A stretch of 64,000 bases of DNA from NCBI GenBank assembly GCA_949358305.1, contig OX442323.1, positions 5,580,001 through 5,644,000 of the forward strand, written 5' to 3'. A program made the translations under genes and the position numbers. Shown one piece after another: positions 25,626 to 37,694 of this stretch. Origin of the DNA: Strigamia acuminata (taxonomy: Eukaryota > Arthropoda > Chilopoda > Geophilomorpha > Linotaeniidae). The notes beneath the pieces were generated by a model. It did not search any database, was not told the origin of the DNA, and worked only from the letters and a program-made list of their open reading frames with translations. Each line of letters starts with the position of its first letter. The stretch's first letter is position 1.

Positions 25626-26709
25626 TTATGAACACACACGTCAGTTTTGATAATCGATGCTCTAAAAACAAATCAATCCGAAATAAAAAAAAAATAATAA
25701 TCCACCATTTGATCAAAACTCGCCACCCATTTAGCATCCATGACTCACCAAAACTCCTCACAAAGCGCATCCTGTGTCACTCACTTTTCAATCCAACTAA
25801 CCCCCGACAGGCCTGACCTTGTTCAGTATTAAAACAGTTTCCTTCCTTCGCCCTCCACAAATAACCAACAACATCTTACCCCTCGCAATACATATTCCCC
25901 CCTCATCCATCCATCCATCCATCCATTCACTCACCTCTTATTCGTTCAAACACTCTTTAAAATTAATGAGAGCTTTTCCGTGTGCGTTAGTCGCCTCAAT
26001 TTACCTTGCGCAATGGTCTTTTATACAGATATTGCAGACGCAATCTCCATACTGTCCCGAGAAGGATTTCCATTTGAAATGCTCCAATCCTCTTGTGCGG
26101 TTTCCAAAGAGAGAGGGGTGAGGAAAAAAGAAAGAAAAGGAGAGAGAAAAAAAAACCTGCCACCGTTCTCTTCTCGTGCAATGTAGCAGCAGCTATACTT
26201 CGTTCTTTTCGAGGTCCCATCAGAGAACCATTAAGTCTTCTTGTGAGCACGTGTCCCCATTCTCCTTCAATCCTCCCCTACTAATACCCGTGTTAACCAT
26301 CAATAAAACATGAAAGGCTAAAACGCTTCGACTTGCAGATTTTTCATCACTTCCCTTTACTTTCCCATTCAATTCTGCTCTCAAACTCCCCTCTCGCGAC
26401 CGACGAGTCTTGCAGCACCCACTGCTGGCTTGGATACGTACACAGAGCAGGCAGATTTAAAACTCGACACAATAAAATGGACAAGTAAAAAGGGGGAAAT
26501 GTGGGGGGAAAGTTGGGTAGTGTGTTCGACTTGCCTCCCCATCAGTGGCTATTCTAGTTGCACCAGAGTTAGGTGAATAGACGTAGATTTCTTGCTGTTG
26601 TGCGTGCATAACGAGTTTGTAACGTTTTTAAATGTACAAAATAGCAACAAAAACAAATGGACGTGATTGCAATTTATGATTGTTGGTTTTTGGGGAAGTA
26701 TTCATAGGT
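25626..26709. other. about 1.1 kb non-coding DNA
   Basis: C-rich and mixed-composition DNA with an ATCC microsatellite (25904-25928) and an A/G-rich run (26100-26155). The frames here lack recognisable domains. Confidence 0.5.
25904..25928. repeat. (ATCC)n microsatellite
   Basis: About six CATC tetranucleotide units in a row. Confidence 0.85.
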
Positions 26710-26985
26710 TTTCAGTCAAGTTTTCGTCGATTTTTCAGATTTTCTCGTCAAAATTTCAGCAATTTTTATAATTTCTCGTCAAAATTTTATCAATTTTTAT
26801 AATTTCTCGTCAAGTTTTCATTAATTTTTATAATTTCTAGTTAGATTTTCTTCAATTTTCACAATTTCTAATCAAATTTTCATCACTTTTCACAATTTCT
26901 AATCAAATTTTCATCACTTTTCACAATTTCTAATCACATTTTCATCGAATTTGTATACATTTTTTACGAATTTTGATGAATTGTA
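26710..26985 (+). repeat. 31-bp minisatellite, T-tract phased
   Basis: Units of 31 bp built on AATTTCTAATCAAATTTTCA plus a CACTTTTCAC-like end; about six clear copies from 26770 to 26955 and weaker ones outside. Two central units (starting near 26863 and 26894) are identical. The period is close to three helical turns, and each unit holds three T-blocks about 10 bp apart, so phasing is kept as in the 25.2 kb array although the sequence differs. Confidence 0.85.
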
Positions 26986-29900
26986 ATGAATTATCAATTT
27001 TCACCACTTCTACTCAAACTTGCACAAACATTTGACTAATTTTCACCATTTTCCATCAAATTCTCATAACCTTTTGTGCGAATTTCCCTAAATTTTTCTT
27101 AAAAAAAAAATCCCCTTTCCTTCCAAACATTAACAAAAATCTAAAATTACAATTTTAACCCATTAACCCTCCACGTATCTCAAAATACACCAACGCGTTT
27201 TGAAACCAACACCACCAACGCACGTGTGGCAAATCCAAGGCACTTCCTCCCGTCGCATTAAAAAATATTTTGCATCTTTGGCAATCGACGTAACCTCAAA
27301 TCACGCAACTCGACACCACCCATAAAATAAATAATACAACATCTAAATGCTCGCTCTGTGTCCCCTCCTTAAGGACGAACCTTCATTCCTACAACTTCGC
27401 AACTCCCCCTGTCCCCCATCACTTAAATTACCACAGACTATGATATTTATAGACATGTCACACGCATTCCTCAATGAAAATCCAGACACGAGCCGAAAAA
27501 AAACGTTCATATTCCTCTTTTTCTATTTACTTATTTATTTACTTACACACTAGTGCCTTTAATCTCAAACCAGAGCGCTTTCCTTACGCTTTGATAAGAA
27601 GCCAGAGTGAAAGCTTTATATTTACACTCTTATTTATTATTCCTCGTGAAAAAGTGGAGCAATATAAAGAAAAGCCGAAACTTTTCCATGTGTGTACACA
27701 GAAGCGAGTTCCAGCCTCCTGTAAATCTTTCTACGATACGTAAGATAAACTTTTCTTAATGAACGCGCCATCCCTGTTCTCTTTTCCACCATTTTTTCCC
27801 CAATTTTCTTCTTCCCCGGAAAGTAAACAAAGCCGTCGACGCACTTTAATAAATCCGGCGCGCGACGTTACAAATTAAACCAAGCATGAGTATGAATCAA
27901 GGTAATTACAGCTCGGACCGACATTTTTATTATCCTTTTTCAAGGCTCGTTTCATTTTCCACACTGTAACTAATCTCAATCATAATTATTAGCCCTAACT
28001 CAGCGCAAAGTCACAAATTTCCAAGGTTCAATGACGATGGGAGCGAAAATGGGAAGCGAAAAAGGAGAAAAACAGTGAGTGGTGTACGAGATTGGATTAA
28101 ACTTGAAGCTTCGTTCCAATTTCCTACTCGGTGACTCGACCTCATAGACGACTCCGATGCGCATTTGACGTTTATGACATGAGCGTCCCAAACAGATGAC
28201 CAATATAAACTTCTTCTCTACACCGCACTCAAAACTTGTTCCACTTTCACGCACTCTACATTTTCTCTCTCAAAAGTGTCATAAATTGCGCCCGTCGAAA
28301 GGGAAAACGAAAAAAAGGAAAAAGAAAAATGCGATTTTACGCCTTCGAATTCGACCCTTTCAACTTTTGTCACACAAACTTGACAGCTTTAAGGATGGAA
28401 ACAAACACCGAACGACTGCCGACTTACTCGCCAAAGAATAATGGAAGCACAACGGAGACCCCGCCAAAGAAACATCAAATCACCAATCCACCTCCCCCCA
28501 TTCATTACGTTTAACAGTTTCGCAGAAAACTACCTCCCATTACGACCCCCCCATGTTTTTGATAGCAAATTTGTGGCTTGCACCGAGCCCAACAAATCCA
28601 TTCCCACTCACCTTTGCCAATACATTTTTCTTTTTAAAAAAAAAATAGAAAAATAATAATAATACACAAAGTGGAAATTTTTTTTAAATCCTAATTAACC
28701 TAAAAAAAATCCCCTACTCATCCACTTTTGACCGAAAGCCAAGAAAATCTTTCCAAAAATGTATGAAAATGATTTTATTCTTTGACTATTTCATGTTTAT
28801 GAAGAAATTTAACCAATTTGGTATTACAAAGCTCTGCCGAGTCGTTATTTCGACACTGGATCAAAAGAAGGGAACATCCTCTCTGCCCAAAGATATACAA
28901 AAATACGCAGACGGAAAATGTTGGGGGACTCACTGTAATAATATTTCAAATTAACCTTCAAAACGACATCTCGATTCGCGACATGTTCAATCTTCGCTAA
29001 GGGGAATGTAACGACGCTTTATCAAGAACAAAACACGAATATTGCATTTGTCAAAGTGGCACTTCGTTTTCCTCAAAAATCAAATCCCAATTCCCTTTTC
29101 CCATACTGCGCAAAAAAACACGACAAGAAAAAAAAAAGGAAAAAAAAAATTAGATGAAAGTGTTTTGGTCACAAACCGAAATATCAATCAATAACAAGCT
29201 CCTACATCACCTTAATCGATGTTGAACATGCAATCAATCTCGGCCAAGTCAGCCAGCATTAATGGGCTTTCACACCCTGGGATTTGCGCATCGTTGAAAG
29301 CGTAATAGGAGCAGCACAGCCCAAATGACTCACCTTATACAGCAAATCTGCACATTAGATTAGAGACACGAAATTGGCTCGCTCATTAACCCGTGTAAAA
29401 ATGACCGGAAATGAACAAGACGAGGATTTATTCGGATCCACGACGTTTTGTCGGCCAAATTATATCCCATTGTATGAAATATCAATAAGCTGCGATTATC
29501 ACGCTTCGTAACAACATCAAATCTCATCGTTTTAATTATTCCTCATCATCGTGTGACAAATTTATTGTAATTAAGGCTTCAAACTGTTGATAGTCTGTTG
29601 ATGAAATTATTGAGCCAAAGCGAGCGGGCTAATTTGCATTTTAAATGTCAACCTGCTTGCATATTTTTCCTTCCACTGCCTGCAACACAATAAGCATGCA
29701 GATTGAGTTAGTTGCGTCAAACCAATTGCAAAAGTTACGCAACACTGGCCACAAATCAATCTCGTTCGAGAAACACCTTTAATTCAATTGCTTCAAGCAT
29801 ACCACACGACCTCATCTTTCCGACCAAGCCAACTTGCAAAGACTGCCTGCAATCACTCGGATCGATAGCCTTATCCCAAATACTAACTCGAGCGTTCATA

Positions 29901-30076
29901 TATGCTAATTATACGCCGTTTAATGTTTTCTCACAGAAAAGGCAATAAATTTTCTCAATTTGACACATTTTGTTTCGTTTTCTACTAAAATCTCTTTCAA
30001 TGTTGTGCGGCAAAGCCCAAAAAATCATAATTTGGACTTGGGGAAAAGTCAACAATTCACTTTAGTGGAGAAATGT
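26986..30076. other. about 3.1 kb non-coding DNA; possible regulatory stretch 29.1-29.9 kb
   Basis: No gene seen. Frames at 27347-28656 are short and domain-free. The part from about 29160 to 29760 has a more even composition, few homopolymers and many homeodomain-type ATTA/TAAT cores, as enhancers often do. This is a weak argument, and only conservation in a relative would support it. Confidence 0.4.
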
Positions 30077-30262
30077 TGCGATTTTAGATAGTTTTGGCTG
30101 AATTTGATGACTTTTGTAGTAATTTTCAGCGATTTTATTGATTTTAGCGGTTTTTACAGTGATTTTGTATAGCTTTATTGATTTTAGCGGCTTTATTGAC
30201 TTTCACAGAGATTTTCGGGCGGTTTTAGACGATTTTTGAGTGGTTTTATACAATTTTCATAC
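30077..30262 (+). repeat. degenerate phased T-tract array
   Basis: T3-T5 tracts recur about every 10 bp for about 185 bp, on the same strand as the arrays at 25.2, 26.7 and 52.2 kb. A 14-bp core, ATTGATTTTAGCGG, occurs twice (near 30138 and 30178) at 40-bp spacing. Between tracts the sequence is diverse, so phasing is better kept than the unit itself. Confidence 0.65.
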
Positions 30263-32199
30263 GCCTTCTCTTTGGTTTTATCAATAATTTAATTCGCAGA
30301 CATTACTGAAAAGCAATCGAATTGTCTCTACACACAGACCAATTCATTTACCGAGAAAATTAAAATTTTGTTTGCCATAGCAACAACCAATCTCGGTAAT
30401 TACTAGTAAAACCTTTACAAAACCTATTTTCCAATTGCAAAGATGTGATCTGCCTAATGGAAGTAGGGGGAAACGAGAAAAAGAAAAAGGAGCCCGAAGA
30501 GAGAATGTGGGGGAAATAGAAAAAGGAAAAATAAAAGCGATTTCAAAGTTCTCCAGGTCACAGTCCATTCAAAGCCGCGCAAGCCGAGCAAGCCAATGAC
30601 AACATTTCCATTCGCCACTTTCACCCGGTGCCACCATCTTGTGGCGCTTTGAGCTCCCTCTATCTTATCTCTATAGACAATTACCCCTTTATCGGAGCCT
30701 GCACTGGCAACCTAAGTGGATGCGACGAGCCCTTAATGAGTCCATCGAGACCAACTTTCAAAAAGTAAATCATGAACTTTCACTCCTCAGATGATTCTTC
30801 AATCTTCGCCGAACCTTCTGCCAACATTTTTAAGCCGCCATCAAATTAGTCACTCACGTTTCGTCAATTTCCGCACAAAAAGCGCCTCCTTGCGACATCA
30901 TACTCCTTTTCGCGGCCCTTAAACATTCCCAAAGCCTCGACGGAGCAATCAGTTAAAGTGCACACACTGTGCAAACCGATCCCTTTTACTCATCCGTACG
31001 ATTAATCATCGTTAAGTACGGCAAACTGCGTTTGATTTTGCAACAAGTTATCAACAAACGCAAACCAAATGGGACACACGAGGAAAATCAATCTCGGCTG
31101 ACCTGCGAGCTCCAAACCGGTAACTCCCACAGATGCGTCCAATTTATCTCGACCAACATCAAACTCGAAACAACACAAACAGCCGAAAACAAACCGGCCA
31201 CTCGCATAAACTTAACCCAAATAACTCCCATCGATAATTGAACCGTGAACAAACACAATTTATTTCCGCACAGCTCAGCAACCCATTTTTTTAAATAAAA
31301 AAAAAATACTAAAACTAAAAAAAAAGACTCCTACGACCACCTTTTCAGCATTTCCATCCTTAATTATAGATCTAGCCGGCTGAAATCGATGAAAAACTAC
31401 TTCCATTATAACGTTTCGTGATCTAGTCTCGAATAAATAAATAACAGTCTATTCGAAATACAAACAAAACGCGACTGAGTCACACAAAAGTCGAGCTAAA
31501 ATTATATAACGTCGCTTGATGTTATTGGATTCTCGACAATAACACAACAATAATGCAACAGGGGGTATTGATCAGCTGCAAATTGATTGAGAGTTTCAAG
31601 CGCTCAGTTTGTATGGCTTTTATCCCATAAACAAAAGTCTTATCCACACCGAGCGAATTTGCTTGTCAAATGCATAGATAACATTACAGCTTCGCCCGCG
31701 CTTCTTATTTTCATCCTATTTTTCAATACTCGCCAAACACATGTTCAAATTCACATGACTATTTAAATTTCACTTTGATGGCTCAAATCAACAGCTCTTC
31801 GCAACCGCACAACCGGAATTCATTAATAAACGGATGAATTTAAATCAGATAAACTCCAAACCTGAACCAACATTCCAAAATGAGTCATCGCATACCGCAC
31901 ACGAAATGTTAATCACCAACAACTTTTACTTCCCTTTAATAACAACTTTCTTAATTCGCTACTCGCCCAACCCCCAAAAAACCCAATCACAACAAAAATA
32001 AATAAATTCCGCAGCCCGAATCGGGTCACTGATCAAATGATTTACGGCGCTCTCAAAGTTAAGCACAATTAATTCCAGCGCGGCTTCATTCGAGGGTCAT
32101 TTCCGCGGCGAATAAAAAAAAAGAAACAAGATAAAAAACAAACAAGTAAATTAACAAACATCATCTTACGTGCTTTCATTGCCGGTACTTAGTATAACA
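30263..32199. other. about 1.9 kb non-coding DNA
   Basis: No gene seen. A weak CTCF-like match on the minus strand lies at 30633-30644. The 31480-31680 stretch is homopolymer-poor and could be regulatory, without specific evidence. Confidence 0.45.
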
Positions 32200-32833
32200 A
32201 ATGTCCCATTTCGTTTCTCCTTCTCCTGCTCGACTCACGTGAGCATTATCACACTCGACGGTTGCAACTCCAACTCACTCACGGTAGAAAATGGAATCCA
32301 GTCTCGAATCGAGAGGTTTACGACTGCTCGCAGCACTAAGTCGTTCGTTCCTGACAAGTTCGTTGGCACGACACTCTCAGGCCGCGGGTTAAACGTCCTA
32401 CTTTTTCCCGGAACGACGGCGCAGCACGTCAACTAGCCGCGTCCAAATCAATGCGGGAGTCCCGGTAACGGAGCAAAAGCGAGAGGGAGCTGTGCGTGCA
32501 CCACGCTGCCACTACTCGCATCTGTTGCCTTGGCAAAAGGCAGACGCGAGTTCAACTGCACAGCCGCGCGCGCAACCCCCACACACCCCCCGCCCCGAGA
32601 TCTCGAGGACCGACTCTCGCAGCCAATCAACTAGTCCGACTTTTCCCCCTTTACTCAAAGTGATTACAACGAGCAAGGAGGGAGAAAAGGTTTTAAAAAG
32701 GGGGTTTTCGAGCGACCCCTGGTCAGTTGGCACAATTTCGTCTCGACTTGCCAGCGTCTGCTTGTCAAAACAAGCAAATTCCGGCTCACGTTTTACCCTC
32801 GTTTAAGAAAAACATTCCTGATCCCTCACACAG
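32200..32833 (+). promoter_or_regulatory. CpG-rich block, candidate promoter and non-coding first exon
   Basis: This is one of the few compact CpG-rich blocks in the window, with GC-rich runs around 32385-32440 and 32565-32605. On the + strand TTTTAAAA (32691-32698) could act as a weak TATA element. TCAGTT at 32723-32728 fits the arthropod initiator TCAKTY, with A at 32725, about 33 bp from the start of the TATA-like box. The following 109 bp contain no ATG and end at CAG|GTGGGT (32831-32836), a plausible splice donor. The reading is a transcription start with an untranslated exon (about 32725-32833) opening into a long intron. All core elements are weak matches, and transcription from the other strand is also possible. 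Confidence 0.3.
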
Positions 32834-33821
32834 GTGGGTTGTGTTTTCAGCGCCCGCATGTGCAAAATATTCATCATCGACCTCGTTTATTTCCACCGGA
32901 AACCGGAAATGAGCCCTTCCCCACCCCAAAAAAAAATTATTCATTAAAATTAAAAATAAGAAAAAAAAAAACAAGTTGTTCTGACAAGGCACGAAACACT
33001 ATGTGAAATGGAGGAACCCACCCCTATTAAGCGGGTAAAAAAACATACAACCTTCTGAGCAAGCAAGGCCAGCCTGTTTTTGTCAAGGAACATAGTCGTA
33101 AATCCTTACTCCTGCCTTTACGGTACTCAGGACTTAACCCTACTCTTGTTTCCCGTGTTTCCACACGCCTCCGTCTGTGTGAGCAGCCAGCTTTACGCTG
33201 AATCGATGATTTGTACCTTACAGACAATCAATTTATCAAATACATTTTCCTCCGCGATTAAAGCCGAGTTGCAATTTGATTTGCTCTCCGATTTTTATCT
33301 CCCATTTTCATCTCTTTAGTTCACTAGGTGAACTCGTGCGCGTGGTGAATCAAAGAGTAAGTCATTTGTTTTTATCATTTAGGGTTCGTCCACACTATTT
33401 ATTCATTAAAAAAAAAAGAAAAAATGATTCTAAGGGGTAACCAGGCAAAAATCGATTTTTCCTTATGAATTATGGAGTTTCTGCAAATGGTCAGTCTGGA
33501 TCAATTACACGTCCTCTTTGTATGCAGATAAAAAGGACTGCACTCTCACCTTGAAATGGCCGAGTTTGCATTCGGGTGGGTGTTTTGACTATAGGCAGAA
33601 TAAAACATCGTGACATGTGCACCACAAACTGCACTTAATTGACGTGCTCAACTCTAATTTATGCAATTTTAATCTTCTGTCAGCCACACACTTATTATCC
33701 AATATGTCTCTGCCTAGAAGTGTCCACCCAATAATTCCTTTTAATAAAATTACCCATGTGGTTCAAAAATATATTTTACCACATATTTTACTTTTCGCTT
33801 AACGCATTCCAAATTTAAGTA
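32834..33821. other. about 1 kb non-coding DNA
   Basis: No gene seen. Short frames overlap on both strands without domains. A-run at 32928-32934 and low-complexity DNA at 33408-33425. Confidence 0.5.
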
Positions 33822-33891
33822 CTCCGTACACTATTTGTACATTAAATAACGCATTTCATAATACAATTTTACAAAACCCAACGCAAAATTA
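33822..33891. repeat. dispersed repeat family R, copy 1 (empty site for the MITE)
   Basis: Contains TTTGTACATTAAATAAC followed by GCATTTCATAATACAATTTT, shared almost exactly with 37597-37635 and 43187-43222. Where the 37 kb copy has a 184-bp MITE just before TTTGTACATT, this copy reads directly through a single TA. It therefore represents the uninterrupted site. The family resembles the interior of a small hAT element (see 37160) but is not identified. Confidence 0.65.
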
Positions 33892-36800
33892 AAATATTTT
33901 GTGTTTTACTTCAATTTTAAAACAAAAATAATGTCCCAATGACGTGACTAACGATGATGTCATAAATAAGTACCGTGTTGCCAGTTTTATAAAATTCGCA
34001 TACTCAAAATTTAAACTTAAAATACACTTAAACTAAAATTGTTAAAACACAAGTATTTTTATTTTTGAACGCAGTAGAATTAAAAATAAAAATTTTAACC
34101 TCAAAATCTTTTTTCCGTCACTCGAAACTTTATAATTTTCACATAAGTAAAACAGAAACACTAATAAACCGAGGAAACAACCTTAATTAAGTTGAGGTCA
34201 AGACTGGAATTCCTTCAAGGATCCTCTTCTAAAACTAAGTAACAATTTTTTCTTTCTTCTTTTCTTTTTTACCTTTAAACTTTTTTCATTCTTTCTTTCT
34301 TTTTCGCTTGGAAATTCAGCACACAACCTAGAATACCAACTAAGTCAACCCGGAATTTCTTCTTCTCTTTCTTTTCTTTTCTTTTTTCTGTATCTTTTCT
34401 TCTGCTGTCTTTTCCAGCGGTTTGGACAGAAGGAAAAAATGACAAGACGAAGAAGGTGGATGTAAAGGGGAGTTTGGTTCTGCTTCTCTCTCCTCTCTCC
34501 TCTCTCTATATATATATTTCTGTATGTTTATATATGAAGTTATAGTGACATCTGAAGCTTCCTCGCTCCCAGTAGGGACCCACAAAGTCCTTAGCTCAGC
34601 AACACGTAGCAGTCGGGTTCTAAAATTTGATGCGAGCCAGGGATTTTCCATTTCACCAAAAAATCCTCTGACCACGGCATACAAAATAGATAGCTCAAAC
34701 AGTTTGTCAGTTCCCCCTTTTTCATAACAACTTTCTCCTTATATTTTATACATTTTTAAAAAAATTATCTCCACAATATATCCACACTTAAATCCAACAA
34801 ATTTACTTCACTCCATCTTATTCCCAACATAATCAATTTCTTTCATCAAAATAAAATAAAATATTTACGACAATGCTTTAAATTAATCTTAAATTAATTT
34901 AGAGATGGATTTTCCAGGACATGAAATAATCAATGCTTTTCCATTCTTATGACATTCCAACTGCAATCAAAATCCTCAGGCGTCATCTCATGTCAATGAC
35001 AGGGATCTGTTGTGTGAAATCCACGAGCCATACTCACATGACGAAGCACATGACAGTGGGGCATTGTGTTTGGGGATCAACGGGTTAGAGCCCTGGCTAT
35101 CTCATCACCCAGAAAGGCGAAGAGAAGCAAAGAGGAGTGTCAATGACTCTTCCTGCATCACTAGGGGCTTTTCATCCGGTCAACCCTCCCTTCAAACTCC
35201 AATCCTCTAGAATAATAACCAGGTCACGCTTGTCATAATTAATCAAATATCAAAATATCATTATAAGCCCGGCATTAAATCTTAGCAACTCACTTCACTT
35301 TTAATAACTTCTCTGCACATGTTGGTGCGTCAAAACTGCTTCATTTCAGCCTTTTTTTTGCGTTTTTGCTCGGGTTGCCAACTACTATTTCCCATTGATA
35401 TGCTTTTGCATCACTTGTCACATGTTGAATCATATCCACCGTCCAAATTTCAGAATGCAATGCGCCATGAAATGCATATCAGAGACTACAAACAGGGGAC
35501 ACACTCACACGCAACCGACAGATTTCCCTCGTGTGTATCTCTCCCTTTTCTTATGGCAATTTTGAGCCTCTATCAAACTGCCAATCCATTTTACCAAATC
35601 GAAAAAAATACCCAGAAAAACTTTTTATTTTTATTTAAAAAAATAAAATAAAAATAAAAATAATAAAAAATAAATAAAAAATAAAAAAATACATTTTCCC
35701 CTCCTTTTTCTCATCTTTCATCTTTCACACATCAAAAAAGCACATCCATTCCTTGTTTATCCACTTGGCCAAGAGTTGACAGTTGCAATCATACAGTGCG
35801 GGCTCCGGGCGACTGTTGCAATCAACATCTAACTCAAATCCAAACAAATTAATTAGCCACAATCGACGATCGACACAAAATTCCCTCTAAACACCAAGAA
35901 AATTCAATTCAAATCACGTTTTTACGGCCACAATAACTCAAAAACCGCTTTAAACGTCAAAATTGCATTTCCCATTTGCCACACGATAAGATTTTTTTTT
36001 CTTTTCCCTTTAAAAACAGAAAACTTTAAACTTTCAGCGGAATATAGCCAAGAAAAAAGTCCTGGGGTAATTCACATCTCGATTTCACATCAAATTCAGT
36101 TCCACTAAATTGAAGTCAGAGTTCAGGAGGCCTGGGGGAACTATGTCAACCCTCCATCCACACCAGGGTCGCATAAACTTTATCCCCCAATCCTGAAAAC
36201 CCAAGCGCAAAATTCCCAAAGCATCCGAAAACTACGTCCACCCAACCCCCAGTATATCTTTTACGAGATGCGCACTTCACTCACCACATTTTTAACGAAA
36301 TTAATTCCCTTTTCATTCATTCCCTCTCTCCCATCCAATAAAATTTCAACACCAAAAAAAAAAATTCCACAAAATGCACTAAAACCACGAAAAATTCCCT
36401 AAATTACATATTTTTTATATTAAAAATCTCAACGAGACCCTTAGGCCCGTTCCAACATTTTTTCATTTTTCCCCCCAATTTCGTCGTCCAACTTAGTTTC
36501 GAGGCCTCATCTTAAAAGCAACTACCACACAAATATTGATTACTCGACGTTTCCCTCCCTCGCAAACAGATTTCTCTTTCCTTCATAAACACAATGTAAA
36601 TTCGGAGTGTGCCACGAAAAGCAGAAGCAGCAGAGGCATCTTATTCCGTCACTCAAAAGGTGCAGTTATTGCATCTTTTTCTTCACCGCACGCCCTTCTG
36701 GGGAGACGGGAGCAATGAGAACGTCTTTCATGCCTTTCAACGACCCACCATCCCCGTGGGCATGCGTCTGCTTCGCCCCTTTTGCAAAAGAATAAGACGA

Positions 36801-37159
36801 CGACCCCTTCCCCTCTTTCTTCCACTTATTTCAACACATAGCTGCTAGCATAACACTTGACCACCAACTTGAAATATCTGGCAAGACCCTAGCAACCAAT
36901 GTATTCAACTCTGCGGTTGAATACGACCAAACCTGATAAAATCCACCTAGCAGGAAGAAAGGGACGAGCCGAGAGAAAAGAAAAGAAAAAAACACTCTTA
37001 GACAGGAACATCTGCCTCACAAACCGCATTTAAAGGTTGGTTAGAGGCCAGAGTGTATATATATAGGACACACAAGGGAAAAAAGAATGCTAAACCGCCT
37101 TTGTGTGGCAGGAAAATCCCTTTAAAAATATATCAATGTGTCTTAAGTCTCCCCTAAAC
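33892..37159. other. about 3.3 kb non-coding DNA
   Basis: AT-rich with T/C-rich (34240-34420) and A/T low-complexity (35630-35690) runs and a TA run (34507-34520). The 114-codon minus frame at 34340-34684 ends in a K/R-rich low-complexity tail and has no domain. Nothing supported as a gene. Confidence 0.5.
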
Positions 37160-37411
37160 CAGGACTTCTTAAACTTTTTACACTCGCAACCCCTTTTCGC
37201 CCGAAAATATTTTACCCATGTGACTGGCCCTATTTAATATTGCTGTTCCTATCCACCCTGTTTGACGGTATCGTTATTTATTTTTCCCAAAAACATTTGC
37301 GATAAAAGTCGAAGACCTAACTGACGACCAATTATTAAACACACAGTTCAGGACAGATAAACTAATAATATTCAACTAACTGTACAGCATTTTGCGGAAT
37401 TAAGTGTATTA

Positions 37412-37595
37412 CAGTCGAAACTCTTTATAACGAATCGCGATATAACGAATTATCGATATAACGAATACCCAAAAATGGCCGGTTTGGTTGGCTGGCCATA
37501 GAACACCATGTTAAAAAATTTCGTTATAACGAGTTATCATTATAACGAATCGATTTTTCTGGTCCATTGCGATTCGTTATAAAGAGTTTCGACTG
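37412..37595. mobile_element. complete Tigger/pogo-type MITE, 184 bp, TA target duplication
   Basis: Both ends read CAGTCGAAACTCTTTATAAC followed by GAATCGC, a perfect 27-bp terminal inverted repeat. TA flanks both sides (37410-37411 and 37596-37597). The interior repeats the motif ATAACGAAT in both directions. The ends, TA duplication and lack of coding capacity fit a non-autonomous member of the pogo/Tigger group. Perfect arms suggest fairly recent insertion. Related copies of the host repeat at 33822 and 43183 lack it at this position, giving two independent empty sites. Confidence 0.9.
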
Positions 37596-37596
37596 T

Positions 37597-37694
37597 ATTT
37601 GTACATTAAATAACGTGTTTCATAATACAATTGAAAAAATGCATTTGAAAATACACCGCAATATAATTCCAATGTATTTTTGAACCACATGGGG
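37597..37694. repeat. dispersed repeat family R, copy 2
   Basis: Runs from TTTGTACATTAAATAAC through AAAATACACCGCAATATAAT to a TGTATTTTTGA end. Each block is matched by the 43 kb copy, and the first half also by the 33.8 kb copy. Confidence 0.65.

Larger units (their letters stand above)
37160..37694. mobile_element. hAT-like non-autonomous element interrupted by a Tigger MITE
   Basis: The left end, CAGGACTTCTTAAACTTTTT followed by ACACTCGCAACCCC, is the classic hAT/Charlie terminal layout. Just before it is CCCTAAAC (37152-37159). A near-identical CGCTAAAC follows GGGGT near 37687. That could be the second copy of the 8-bp duplication, but the expected inverted terminus is not clean there, so the right boundary is uncertain. 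The body contains repeat family R, with relatives at 33822 and 43183, and a later insertion at 37412-37595. No transposase is seen. Confidence 0.5.
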
